From Herbidospora solisilvae (lineage in GTDB: Bacteria; Actinomycetota; Actinomycetes; Streptosporangiales; Streptosporangiaceae), in contig NZ_WXEW01000011.1 of assembly GCF_009901565.1 (NCBI RefSeq), positions 284,591-348,590 of the forward strand: a DNA stretch of 64,000 nt. The letters run 5' to 3'. The position numbers and the translations under genes are program-made. Positions within the stretch are counted from its first letter, which is position 1, and every line of letters starts with the position of its first letter. The notes beneath the pieces are model-generated. The model was not told the origin of the DNA, made no database searches, and saw only the letters and a program-made list of their open reading frames with translations. Shown here one piece after another: positions 1-9,957 of the stretch.

Positions 1-67
1 GCTTCGCGTTGCCTACCGCGAACACGACCGCGTCCATGCCGTGGACAGGGAACACGTCATCGCTCAT
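1..67 (-). CDS. hpd: 4-hydroxyphenylpyruvate dioxygenase, N-terminal fragment
   Basis: Only the first 22 codons lie in the window, read from an ATG at 67 on the minus strand and running off the left edge. The peptide contains FPVHGMDAVVFAVGNAK, which I recognise as the conserved amino end of actinobacterial HPPD. This Fe(II) enzyme converts 4-hydroxyphenylpyruvate to homogentisate in tyrosine catabolism. The gene diverges from an Lrp/AsnC regulator 97 bp away, a common arrangement for amino-acid catabolic genes and their regulator. The family call rests on this short peptide; the catalytic C-terminal domain is outside the window. Confidence 0.8.
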   Translation of the reverse strand, partial: MSDDVFPVHGMDAVVFAVGNAK

Positions 68-86
68 GAGGCCCACTCTGTTCTTC

Positions 87-128
87 AGTGTCCAACCTGT
101 GCAACTGTGTCCGGAAACAGTGGACAAT
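87..128. promoter_or_regulatory. Nested inverted repeats between hpd and lrp, candidate operator
   Basis: The outer arms are AGTGTCCA (87-94) and TGGACAAT (121-128), which pair at 7 of 8 positions. Inside them ACTGT (104-108) pairs with ACAGT (117-121). The element lies between two divergent starts, where an Lrp-type regulator would control its own gene and hpd. The repeats are seen directly; the role is inferred. Confidence 0.4.
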
Positions 129-164
129 GTGTCTAGTGCGCGGCGGACCGGGAAGAGAAAAGTT

Positions 165-632
165 GTGAGCGTTGACCAGCTGGATGTTCGACTTGTGGCA
201 TTGCTGAATGAGGAGCCCAGAATCGGGGTACTCGAGTGCAGCCGCCGCCTCAACGTCGCCCGGGGCACCGTCCAGGCCCGGCTCGACCGGCTGGTCGCGC
301 GCGGGGTGATCACCGGTTTCGGTCCCGAGATCGACCCGGCCGCCCTCGGCTACGATGTCACGGCGTTCGTGACGCTCCAGATCCGGCAGGTGTCCGGCCA
401 CGAGCCGCTGGCCGACCGGCTCGGCCGCATCCCCGAGGTGCTCGAAGTCCACACGATCACCGGCAGCGGCGACATGTTGTGCCGTATCGTCGCCCGCAAC
501 AACGCCGACCTCCAGCGGGTCATCGACCTGATCGTCGATCTCCACGGGGTCATGCGCACCGAATCGGTGATCGCACTGGACACACCCGTCCCTTACCGCA
601 CACTTCCGCTGGTCAGGGCGGCACAGCGCTAA
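165..632 (+). CDS. Lrp/AsnC family transcriptional regulator
   Basis: A 155-residue protein with an N-terminal winged helix-turn-helix (about residues 1-60, including SRRLNVARGTVQARLDRL) and a C-terminal RAM/AsnC ligand domain (about 70-145, with VLEVHTITGSGDMLCRIVA). I chose the GTG at 165 because GGAAGAGAAA precedes it and the resulting length is normal for Lrp proteins; an upstream TTG would add about 52 unrelated residues. Such regulators usually bind an amino acid and control catabolic genes. Divergence from hpd suggests tyrosine or phenylalanine catabolism (inference). Confidence 0.9.
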   Translation: MSVDQLDVRLVALLNEEPRIGVLECSRRLNVARGTVQARLDRLVARGVITGFGPEIDPAALGYDVTAFVTLQIRQVSGHEPLADRLGRIPEVLEVHTITGSGDMLCRIVARNNADLQRVIDLIVDLHGVMRTESVIALDTPVPYRTLPLVRAAQR

Positions 633-688
633 GCGCACGGAGCATCACGACGTATCGTTTACGGTGGTGGTTCGTCGTCGGCCGGGGG

Positions 689-2832
689 GTGCGCGTGGGG
701 ATCGGCAGGAAGATCGCGGGTTTGTGGCCCCGACGGAGGTTCCTGCGCATCGCCCTCATCGGCTTCGGCGCCGCCGCCGTGGCCGCGATCGGCGCCTTCG
801 CGGTGATCTGGGTGCTCACCCCCATCCCCGACACCACCCAGGAGCTCGCCACCGCGCAGGGCTCGGTGATCTACTACCGCGACGGCAAGACGGTGCTCGC
901 CAACCGGGGCGTCGACCGTAAGAACGTGCCGCTCTCGGCGGTGCCGAAGGTGGTCAGGGAAGCGGTCATCGCCGCCGAGAACCGCACCTTCTACCAGGAT
1001 CAGGGAGTTTCTCTCTCCGGTACGGCCAGGGCGATGTGGTCGACCCTCACGGGCAACCAGATCCAGGGCGGCTCGACGATCACCCAGCAGCTCGTGCGCA
1101 ACTACTACAGCGGGCTCAGCCAGGAACGGTCCATCATGCGCAAGCTCAAGGAGATCATGATCTCCCTGAAGGTGGATCGCTCCAAGTCCAAGGACTGGGT
1201 GCTGGAGCAGTACCTGAACACGATCTACTTCGGCCGGGGCGCCCACGGCATCCAGGCCGCGGCCCAGGCCTACTTCCGGGTCGACGTCGGCAAGCTGACC
1301 CCCGCCCAGGGCGCCTACCTGGCCGCGGTGATCCAGCAGCCGTCCAACTTCGCCAACCCGACCGGCGCCATGCTCACCGCCGCGCAGGCCCGCTGGAAGT
1401 CGGTCGTCGACGGCATGGTCAAGATCGGCGCCGTCACCCCCGCGCAGGCCGCCCAGATGACCTTCCCCGAGCTGAAGAAGCAGAAGAAGCCGCTGTCGTT
1501 GTCGGGTCAGAACGGCTACATGCTGGCTCAGGTGGTCGGCGAGCTGAACCGCATGGGCTACAGCGACGAGGACATCTTCCAAGACGGCCTCAAGGTCACC
1601 ACGACCTTCGACAAGAAGCTGATGGCCGCCGCCTCCGACGCCGTGGCCGACGTACTGCCCGAGGGCACCCCGAAGAAGGTCCGCGCCGGCCTGGCCGCCG
1701 TCGACCCGGGCAACGGCGAGGTGGTCGCCTTCTACGGCGGCCGCGACTACGCCCAGAGCGAGTGGAACAGCGCCTTCGACGCGAAGGTCCAGGCCGGCTC
1801 CACCTTCAAGGCCTACGCCCTCGCCGCCGCCCTCCAGGACGGCGTGCCGCTGACCCAGCGCTACTACGGCAACTCGCCCATGTACGTCAACGGCGCCGCC
1901 ATCCCCAACTCGGGCGGCTCCTCCTACGGGTCGGTCAACCTGGTGCAGGCCACCCAATACTCGGTGAACACCGCCTTCGTCGACCTCGGCCAGCAGATCG
2001 GCCTCGACAAGATCGCCGCCGCGGCCGAGGCGGCCGGCATCCCCGCCGAACAGCTCGCGCAGCACCGCAAGGCCGCCACCTTCCCGCTGGGGGTGGCGTC
2101 GGTGAGCGCCGTCCAGCAGGCCGGCGCCTACGCCACGTTCGCCGCCGGGGGCGTGCACCACGAGCCCCACGTGATCAGGTCGGTGACCGACGCGTCCGGC
2201 AAGACCCGCAAGACCGACACCACCGGCCGCCGCGTCTTCACCGAGGACACCGCCACCGACGCCACCTACGCGATGGAGCAGGTCGTCACCTCGGGCACCG
2301 GCACCGGCGCCCGCCTCTACGACCGGCCGGTGGCCGGCAAGACCGGCACGACCGACGCCTCGGCCGCCGTCTGGTTCACCGGCTACACCCCGCAGCTCTC
2401 GGTGGCGGTCGACATGTTCCGCGACGACAACCTCCCGGTCACCATCCCCGGCTACGGCGAGCTCTACGGCGGCACCCTCCCGGCGCAGATCTGGAAGGCG
2501 TTCATGACGACCGCGATGGAGGGCAAACCGGTCAAGGAGTTCCCCGACCCGGTGACCTACTACCGATGGGACAACGACTACTACCGCCCGACCGACGACG
2601 AGGAACGCGAGTTCGCCTCCGACGAGCCGAGCCCCGACCCGACCCCGACGGCCCCGGGCGACGACTGGAACACGCCGCCGCCCGGCGACGACGGCGGGCA
2701 GCCGGAGACGACGCCCCCGCCGTCGGACGGCGGGGGTCCCGACGACGAGCCCCCGGTGACCGAGGAGCCCGACAACCAGCAGCCCGACCTGCCCGACGAG
2801 AACAACCCGCCCGACGTGCCGGTCGGCACCCG

Positions 2833-2836
<4 letters not shown>
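689..2836 (+). CDS. Class A penicillin-binding protein (bifunctional transglycosylase/transpeptidase)
   Basis: About 715 residues. A basic cytoplasmic tip is followed by one membrane anchor (about 19-42). The glycosyltransferase 51 domain carries AAENRTFY with catalytic Glu97, then [14 protein letters not shown] and [25 protein letters not shown] blocks. The transpeptidase domain carries STFK (Ser371 nucleophile), SVN (425-427) and KTGT (551-554). The last ~110 residues form an acidic, Pro-rich, probably disordered extracellular tail. The protein polymerises and crosslinks peptidoglycan at the outer face of the membrane. The start could be GTG 689 or GTG 695, both behind a G-rich Shine-Dalgarno. 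The stop codon overlaps that of the convergent downstream gene. Confidence 0.93.
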
Positions 2837-4785
<1,949 letters not shown>

Positions 4786-4832
4786 ACGGTCAAGCCTAGG
4801 TGAGCGACCCTGACGGCCCGGCCCCGGCGACG

Positions 4833-5165
4833 CTACGCGGCCGACGTCGGCAGGTTGAACACCTGGTCGAGCGCCGTCACCTCGAAAAGATGCGCGATGT
4901 ACGGCGTCATCCCCACGAACCGCATCTCCGCCGGAACCTCCTCCGCGGCGTGGAAGAGGTGGATCAAGGTGGCCAGCCCCGACGAGTCGATGAAGGTCAC
5001 CCCGTTCAGGTCGACCTCCAGCACCTTCAGGCCTCTGCTCATCAGTGTGGGCGTCAGGGCGGCCAGCTCGCCCGACGTCGTGTAGTCGAAGTCTCCGGAC
5101 AGGGTCAGCCGGGTGGTGTCGGGCTCCGGATTGTCGATCTCAACCAGGAAGGGCGCGGTTTCCAT
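4833..5165 (-). CDS. STAS-domain anti-sigma factor antagonist
   Basis: A 110-residue single STAS domain. The phospho-acceptor region reads [13 protein letters not shown], matching the D-S-S-G-L core of SpoIIAA/RsbV antagonists, where the Ser is phosphorylated by the anti-sigma kinase and dephosphorylated by a PP2C phosphatase. Its ATG overlaps by one base the stop of the B12-binding protein gene, so it is the third gene of a translationally coupled minus-strand operon (phosphatase, B12 protein, STAS). The likely kinase partner is the divergent gene at 7877. The role as antagonist is well supported; the sigma factor it frees is not in the window. Confidence 0.9.
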   Translation of the reverse strand: METAPFLVEIDNPEPDTTRLTLSGDFDYTTSGELAALTPTLMSRGLKVLEVDLNGVTFIDSSGLATLIHLFHAAEEVPAEMRFVGMTPYIAHLFEVTALDQVFNLPTSAA

Positions 5166-6184
5166 CAGGCTCCATCTGCGGCGAGCGTGCCCTCCGCCAG
5201 AAGGTGGCGGGCGCGCGGGAAATCATGCAGTTCGTCGTGGAGGAGGCGCAGGGCCAGCGCCACCGACCGGGACGGCACGCCGCGGGCGTGCAGGAGGTCG
5301 CAGGTCCACGTGACGAAGTCGGTGAACAGTCTCGTGTCGTCGATGTAGAGGGCGGCGGAGAGGAAGTCGGCGATGTGGGCCAGGTCGTCGGCGGTGTGGT
5401 CGACCTGGGCCTGGGTGTAGTCGCGCATCGGCGGGAACCGGCGGGGGAGTTCGGCCGTCACGCCGGCGAGGATCTCGCCCCGGCGCTTGGTGAACAGCGT
5501 GTACTCCTCGTCGGCCAGGTGGGGCAGGACCGCGCCGGGGGTGGGGAACGACGGAAGCCTGCCCTCTTCGAGCAGGTCGGCCGCCGCGTCGGCGGTGGGG
5601 GCCCAGCCGTCGGCGCCGAGTTTGACGGCGAAGCGGCCGTCGGCGCCGAAGCCCGAGCCGCCCGCGAGGACCGGGATGCCGACGGCCTGGCAGGCGGTCA
5701 GCGTCGCGTGGGCACGCGGCAGCCTCGTGGGGAGGGCGCAGCCGATCGCGACCGCGTCGGGGCCGGTCTGGTGGAGGTGGGTGATCAGGTGGGGGCCCGG
5801 CACGTTGGCCCCGAGGAAGTCGACGTGCCAGCCGCGCAGCCGCAGCACCTCGGCCAGCAGGCGGGTCGGCAGCGCGTGGTATTCGCCGTCGGTGCAGGCC
5901 ACGGTGATGCGGCTGCGGGTCGGGCGAGGGCGCACGGCGGTGGTGATCGCGGCCACGGCGCGTTCGCTGATCGCGGTGGCGCCGTGTTCGCGGGCCACCG
6001 ACCAGGTGCCGGCCGCCCACAGTTCGCCGACCCGGCGCTGCGCGGGAGCGATCACATCGAGGAGCAGCGACTCGGCCGGCATGCCCTTATCGAGCAGGCC
6101 GAGGACGAAATCGACCGCGCCGAGCTCGTCGGCGGAGCCGACCCGCTCCAGGTATTCGTCGACGACGTCGACCACGACGCTCAT
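5165..6184 (-). CDS. Cobalamin-binding protein with CarH-type light-sensing signature
   Basis: A 339-residue protein. Residues about 20-85 form the four-helix B12-cap domain, containing WAAGTWSVAREH: Trp56, nine residues, then Glu66-His67. This is the W-x9-EH signature of CarH/LitR AdoCbl photoreceptors. The Rossmann-like B12 domain (about 92-205) carries GEYHALP with His103 placed as the lower axial cobalt ligand. Residues about 210-339 form a helical domain I do not recognise. There is no MerR DNA-binding domain, unlike CarH. The gene is coupled by an ATGA overlap to the SpoIIE phosphatase and by a one-base overlap to the STAS gene, so it probably feeds a B12- or light-dependent signal into this partner switch (inference). 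The residue after Trp56 is Ala, where CarH has a second His. Confidence 0.82.
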   Translation of the reverse strand: MSVVVDVVDEYLERVGSADELGAVDFVLGLLDKGMPAESLLLDVIAPAQRRVGELWAAGTWSVAREHGATAISERAVAAITTAVRPRPTRSRITVACTDGEYHALPTRLLAEVLRLRGWHVDFLGANVPGPHLITHLHQTGPDAVAIGCALPTRLPRAHATLTACQAVGIPVLAGGSGFGADGRFAVKLGADGWAPTADAAADLLEEGRLPSFPTPGAVLPHLADEEYTLFTKRRGEILAGVTAELPRRFPPMRDYTQAQVDHTADDLAHIADFLSAALYIDDTRLFTDFVTWTCDLLHARGVPSRSVALALRLLHDELHDFPRARHLLAEGTLAADGA

Positions 6185-7716
6185 TGTGACCGCCGGATGG
6201 CCAGCAGGGCGCGGTCGTCGAAGACTCCTCCCGCCAGCCAGTCGCTGTTCAGCTGCTCAAGACGCTCCACGACGGCCGTCGCGGGCATGCCGGCGCAGGT
6301 TGACAGGGCGGCCTTGAGGCGGGTCGAGCCGTACATCTCGCGGCCGGTGGGGCCGCCGAAGGCCTCGGTGATGCCGTCGCTGTAGAGGAGCAGCAGGTCG
6401 CCGGGCGCCAGGTCGACGGTGGCGGTGCGCAGGGTGATCGAGCCCGACCTGATCGCGCCGAGGAGGGTGCCGCGGGCGTCGATCTCCTCGACCACGCCGT
6501 CGGCGCGCAGCAGCAGCGGGGCCGGATGGCCGGCCACGGCCAGGTCGATCACGCCCTCGCCGGGACGGATCGCCGCCAGCACCAGCGTCACGTGGGAACG
6601 CGGCGTGTAGGAGGCCAGCAGCGCCTTGTTGATCAGGTGCATGAGCTGCTCGGGGTCGCGTTCGAGCAGCAGCAGCGCGCGCAGGCTGTGGCGGACCTGA
6701 CCGGCCAGCACGGCCGCGCGCGGGCCCTTGCCGCACACGTCGCCGAGGGTCACCAGCGGGCCGTCGGGAGTGGGCAGCACGTCGTAGAAGTCGCCGCCGA
6801 TCAGGGCGGTCTGCTGGGCGGCGCGCAGCGAACCGGCCAGTTCGAGGCCCTCCACCACGGGCAGCGGCGGCGGCCGCAGGTCGCCCGCGAGGATCGCGTT
6901 GGTGGCGCTCTGCTCCTGGTAGAGCACCGCGGCCGAGATCGCCGCGCCGGCGCGGGCGGCGAACACCCGGACCAGGGTCTCGGTCTCGTCGTCGAAGCCG
7001 GGGCAGCCCTCACGGCGGGCCAGCACCAGCGCCCCGGCGGGCACGCCGTTGCCGGGCAGCGGGGTCACCAGCAGGTGGCCGACGGGGCCGAAACCGGCGG
7101 GCAGCAGCCACTCGGGCGCCTGGTGGGGGTCGAGCCAGCGGCTCGGCACCGGCGGGAACCCGGCCAGCGCCTCGGCCAGGCCCGGCACCTGGTCGGCGTC
7201 GGCGACCGGGATCTCGCCCTCTTCCAGGCCCGCCTCGGACGACCGGAGCCAGGCGGTGCGCCGCAGGCCCCCCGGAGGCAGCACGACCATCGCCGCGTCG
7301 GCCAGCAGGCCGGTCGCGAGCTCGGCGGTGGCGCGGGCGCATCGGCGGGTGTTGAGCGAGGCGGACAACCGCCGGCCCGCCTCGACGAGGAACCGGGTGC
7401 GCTCGCGCTCGGCCCGCAGCGCGTCGGCGCGGGCGCCCTCCCCGGTGACGTCGCGCAGGTACCAGGCCTGGTGGACGATGCCGAAGATCTCCCGGCGGAC
7501 CCGCAGCAGCCGGTCGCCGAGCGTCGTCTCGTAGGTCTCCCCGGGTTCGCGGCTCCGGTCGAGGAGTCGGGTCACGTCGCCCGGGATCATCTCCCTGGCG
7601 GCGCCGTTGACCAGCACGACGGCGCCGTCGGCGTCGCACAGGACGACTCCGTCGGCGGCCGCCTCCACTATCGCCCGCAGCACCTCTGTCGAGGGCGCAT
7701 GCGTTACCGAATCCAT
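6181..7716 (-). CDS. PAS-GAF-SpoIIE protein phosphatase (PP2C/RsbU-like)
   Basis: A 511-residue protein from the ATG at 7716, chosen because CGAAAGGG lies 6-7 bases upstream; the farther TTG at 7746 has no ribosome site. Domains in order: PAS-like (about 10-95), GAF-like (about 110-265) and SpoIIE/PP2C phosphatase (about 285-505). Metal-binding motifs are intact: GGDFYDV (307-313), GDVCGKGPRAA (from 325) and YSDGITEAFGG near the end. It would dephosphorylate the STAS antagonist encoded two genes downstream. First gene of the phosphatase-B12-STAS operon, divergent from the anti-sigma kinase gene. The PAS and GAF ligands cannot be predicted. Confidence 0.92.
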   Translation of the reverse strand: MDSVTHAPSTEVLRAIVEAAADGVVLCDADGAVVLVNGAAREMIPGDVTRLLDRSREPGETYETTLGDRLLRVRREIFGIVHQAWYLRDVTGEGARADALRAERERTRFLVEAGRRLSASLNTRRCARATAELATGLLADAAMVVLPPGGLRRTAWLRSSEAGLEEGEIPVADADQVPGLAEALAGFPPVPSRWLDPHQAPEWLLPAGFGPVGHLLVTPLPGNGVPAGALVLARREGCPGFDDETETLVRVFAARAGAAISAAVLYQEQSATNAILAGDLRPPPLPVVEGLELAGSLRAAQQTALIGGDFYDVLPTPDGPLVTLGDVCGKGPRAAVLAGQVRHSLRALLLLERDPEQLMHLINKALLASYTPRSHVTLVLAAIRPGEGVIDLAVAGHPAPLLLRADGVVEEIDARGTLLGAIRSGSITLRTATVDLAPGDLLLLYSDGITEAFGGPTGREMYGSTRLKAALSTCAGMPATAVVERLEQLNSDWLAGGVFDDRALLAIRRSQ

Positions 7717-7747
7717 CACCGGCCCTTTCGCGCGAGGATCGCTCAAC

Positions 7748-7843
7748 TTTACCCGTCAGGGTCAGCCTCGACGCGTGCCAGCGATATTGCCCGTAAAGAT
7801 GGCAATCATGCGGCTTGTGAATTGACCGGCGGGTGCCGGGTAG
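7748..7843. promoter_or_regulatory. Divergent regulatory region of the partner-switch genes
   Basis: Two GGGTA-type boxes resemble the -10 element of SigB/SigF-like sigma factors: GGGTAAA on the minus strand (7748-7754) and GGGTAG on the plus strand (7838-7843). A clear GTTT -35 partner is missing for both. An inverted repeat ATTGCC (7786-7791) / GGCAAT (7801-7806) lies between them. Autoregulation by the controlled sigma factor is plausible but not shown. Confidence 0.3.
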
Positions 7844-7876
7844 TTAGCGTGCGACGAGCTAGCACAGGGGGACGGA

Positions 7877-8275
7877 GTGAACACCGACCAGCATCTCCGG
7901 TGGGCGATCACCACCGACCTGATCGGCCTGCGCGACCGGGTGTCCGGCGTGGCCACCGAGGCAGGTCTGCGTGGCCACCGGCTCAACGATCTGGTGACGG
8001 CCGTCAACGAGGCCGTGATCAACGTACTGGAACACGGCGGCGGCGAGGGCCTCGTCGAGATCTGGTGCGACGCCGACGGCATCACCGTCGAGGTGACCGA
8101 CTCGGCCGGCACCCTCCAGCCGCAGGACATCCATCGCAGCCGTCCCTCGTCGAGCACGCCCCGGGGCTTCGGGCTGTGGCTCATGGGCCAGCTCTGCGAC
8201 GAGTTCAGCATCTCCCAGATGGTCGGGCGATCCCGCATCCGGCTGCGGATGACCCTTGCCCAGTCACCCCGCTAG
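7877..8275 (+). CDS. Anti-sigma factor, GHKL serine kinase (RsbW/SpoIIAB-like)
   Basis: A 132-residue single-domain HATPase_c protein. The N box reads VNEAVINVLEHGGG; a G1-like VTDSAGTLQP and a G2 box RGFGLWLMGQL follow, with a hydrophobic strand at the end. These are the ATP-binding features of anti-sigma kinases that hold a sigma factor and phosphorylate a STAS antagonist. The GTG at 7877 is preceded by GGGGGACGGA. It diverges from the phosphatase-B12-STAS operon, which completes the set of phosphatase, sensor, antagonist and kinase. No sigma gene is adjacent, so its partner is encoded elsewhere. Confidence 0.88.
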   Translation: MNTDQHLRWAITTDLIGLRDRVSGVATEAGLRGHRLNDLVTAVNEAVINVLEHGGGEGLVEIWCDADGITVEVTDSAGTLQPQDIHRSRPSSSTPRGFGLWLMGQLCDEFSISQMVGRSRIRLRMTLAQSPR

Positions 8276-8297
8276 CCGCGTCCCACCGGCGGGCGTA

Positions 8298-8316
8298 GGC
8301 TCACGACACGTGAGCC
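8298..8316. terminator. Perfect inverted repeat after the anti-sigma gene
   Basis: GGCTCAC (8298-8304) and GTGAGCC (8310-8316) pair perfectly around GACAC. It lies 22 bases after the anti-sigma stop and 53 bases before the next start. No U-tract follows, so it may be a weak terminator or an operator. Confidence 0.4.
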
Positions 8317-8368
8317 AGCGAGCCGTCCGGCACAGGAGTCGGAAGCACATGCCGACGGAGGAGACCGC

Positions 8369-9517
8369 GTGAGTGTCGATCTGGACTTCGCGGCTCGCCA
8401 CGCGGGCCGGCCCGCCCGTGACCTGACCCGCCGCGACGTCGCCCGCGCGCTGCTGGCCGTCCCCTCGGGGCAGGCCCTGGTGTCGCTGCCCGAGCTGCGC
8501 CGCGACCTGATGGCGGCCGGGAACCCCCTCACCGCCGTGTTCTGGGAGTCGGCCAAGACCACCCTGACCCGCATCGAGTCGGGCGTGGCCACCGTCGGCG
8601 ACGTGCAGCGCTGGCTGGAGTCGACCGGCACCGAGCCGATCCTGCTGACCCGCAGCTACTTCGTGTGGCCCGACGAGAGCGAGCGCGGCCCGGTCGCCAC
8701 CGAGATGTACGCCCGCCTCGTGGCCCACCTGGAGGAGCTCGTCGAAGCGGGTGTGATCGACCCCGACGCGCTCGCCCAGGGCGACGTGACCTCGCGGCAG
8801 GCGTACGAGGAACTGCAGGAGCGCTGGCTCACCGCCGGACTGCCCGACGGGCGGGTGCCCGGCGTCTCGGTGAGCGAGGAGCAGGACGCCGAGCTCTACG
8901 CCGCCTGGGACGAGGAGGAGGCCTACGCCCTCCAGGAGCTCAGAAGGGCCCTCGACGACCTGCCCGAGCCGCCCTTCCCCGCGGGCGACCTGAAGGCGGC
9001 GGCCGACCGGCTGCGGCGCTCGCTGGTCTCGCCCGGCTTCCCCGGCAACGTGCTGCGGGCCTGCGCCGGTCTCGACGAGGAGCGGCTGCCCGACGGCGAC
9101 GAAGACCTGTGGTTGCGGGTGGCGGCGGGCATCGCCGCGCCCATCTCCGACCTGCCCGACGAAGAAGACGCCGCCCGGTTCTTCGACCTCGACGGCGAGC
9201 TCAGCCACGAAGACTCGGTGCTGGCCTCGTTGTGCGCGATCCACCACGCCGACTGGCTGGCCGCGATCGTCGCGCTGACCCGTTACGGCCCGGGGGTGCT
9301 GGCCTCGCCCGAGCGCATCGCCCGGTTCATCGCCGACTCGGAAGACCTGGTGAGCGAGCCCGACGACCCCGAGGAGCTCGAGGCGACCGAGATGCTCTTC
9401 ACCTCGGTCACCCCGCTCTGGGCCCATCTCGGGATCGTCGACAAGGCCGAGGTGCTCACGCCGCTCGGCTGGTGGGGCCTGCCCAAGGCCCTCGAAAGGG
9501 CCTGGTCAGGCGACTAG
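8369..9517 (+). CDS. Conserved hypothetical acidic protein
   Basis: A 382-residue acidic protein I do not recognise. GGAGGAGACC just before the GTG at 8369 supports this start. There is no signal peptide or membrane segment. The N-terminal ~100 residues look mostly helical (RHAGRPARDLTRRDVARALL), the middle is rich in Asp and Glu (DEEEAYALQELRRALDDLPE), and the end is hydrophobic around TPLWAHLGIVDKAEVLTPLG. Codon use is like its neighbours. It converges on the GNAT gene with a 12-bp overlap. Proximity to the partner-switch genes is the only context, and I assign no function. Confidence 0.75.
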   Translation: MSVDLDFAARHAGRPARDLTRRDVARALLAVPSGQALVSLPELRRDLMAAGNPLTAVFWESAKTTLTRIESGVATVGDVQRWLESTGTEPILLTRSYFVWPDESERGPVATEMYARLVAHLEELVEAGVIDPDALAQGDVTSRQAYEELQERWLTAGLPDGRVPGVSVSEEQDAELYAAWDEEEAYALQELRRALDDLPEPPFPAGDLKAAADRLRRSLVSPGFPGNVLRACAGLDEERLPDGDEDLWLRVAAGIAAPISDLPDEEDAARFFDLDGELSHEDSVLASLCAIHHADWLAAIVALTRYGPGVLASPERIARFIADSEDLVSEPDDPEELEATEMLFTSVTPLWAHLGIVDKAEVLTPLGWWGLPKALERAWSGD

Positions 9518-9784
9518 GTCGGCATATTCGGGGTGGCGGTCGATGTAGCCCTTGATGAACGGGCACATCGGCACCACCTCAAGGCCCCGCTCGCGGGCCG
9601 AGTCGAGCACCGCGCGGGCCAGCTTCGAGCCGAGGCCCTTGCCCTCGTAGGCCGGATCGATCTCGGTGTGCACGAACACGATCCGGCCGGGACGCGGCAG
9701 CCGGTATTTGACGAAGCCCGCGACCGCGCCGTCGACGCTGATCTCGAAGCGTTCGGTCTCGGCGTTGTCGGCGACGTCAGTCAC
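9506..9784 (-). CDS. Small GNAT-family N-acetyltransferase
   Basis: A 92-residue protein of the short GNAT subfamily (YjdJ-like). The acetyl-CoA pyrophosphate loop reads EGKGLGSKLARAVLD, preceded by the strand IVFVHTEIDPAY and followed by LEVVPMCPFIKGYIDRHPEY, which is the family's typical ending. Full-length for this compact group. Substrate unknown. Its start overlaps the stop of the small membrane protein upstream by 8 bases, and its 3' end overlaps the convergent hypothetical gene. Probably the last gene of the mca operon on the minus strand. Confidence 0.88.
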   Translation of the reverse strand: MTDVADNAETERFEISVDGAVAGFVKYRLPRPGRIVFVHTEIDPAYEGKGLGSKLARAVLDSARERGLEVVPMCPFIKGYIDRHPEYADLVA

Positions 9785-9947
9785 TTTTGGAGTTCCCCTC
9801 GTGGGGCACCTCGATCTTCGCGATCTGCCGGTTCATCGACTTGATCAGGAAGAACAGGGCCACACCGATGGCGGCGACGACGATGAACCCCAGCAGGCCG
9901 GGGCCGATCGAGGTCGGGTCGGTGGCGGGAGTGGCGATCGAAATCAC
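9777..9947 (-). CDS. Small single-pass membrane protein downstream of mca
   Basis: About 56 residues from the GTG at 9947, with one membrane helix (GLLGFIVVAAIGVALFFLI) and a basic cytoplasmic tail (KSMNRQIAKIEVPHEGNSKSD). A similar small membrane protein follows mca in many actinomycetes, which supports it as real. The start lies just after the mca stop at 9958; no strong Shine-Dalgarno is visible, so expression may depend on coupling to mca. The stop overlaps the GNAT start by 8 bases. Function unknown. Confidence 0.7.
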   Translation of the reverse strand: MISIATPATDPTSIGPGLLGFIVVAAIGVALFFLIKSMNRQIAKIEVPHEGNSKSD

Positions 9948-9957
9948 GGTATGCAGT

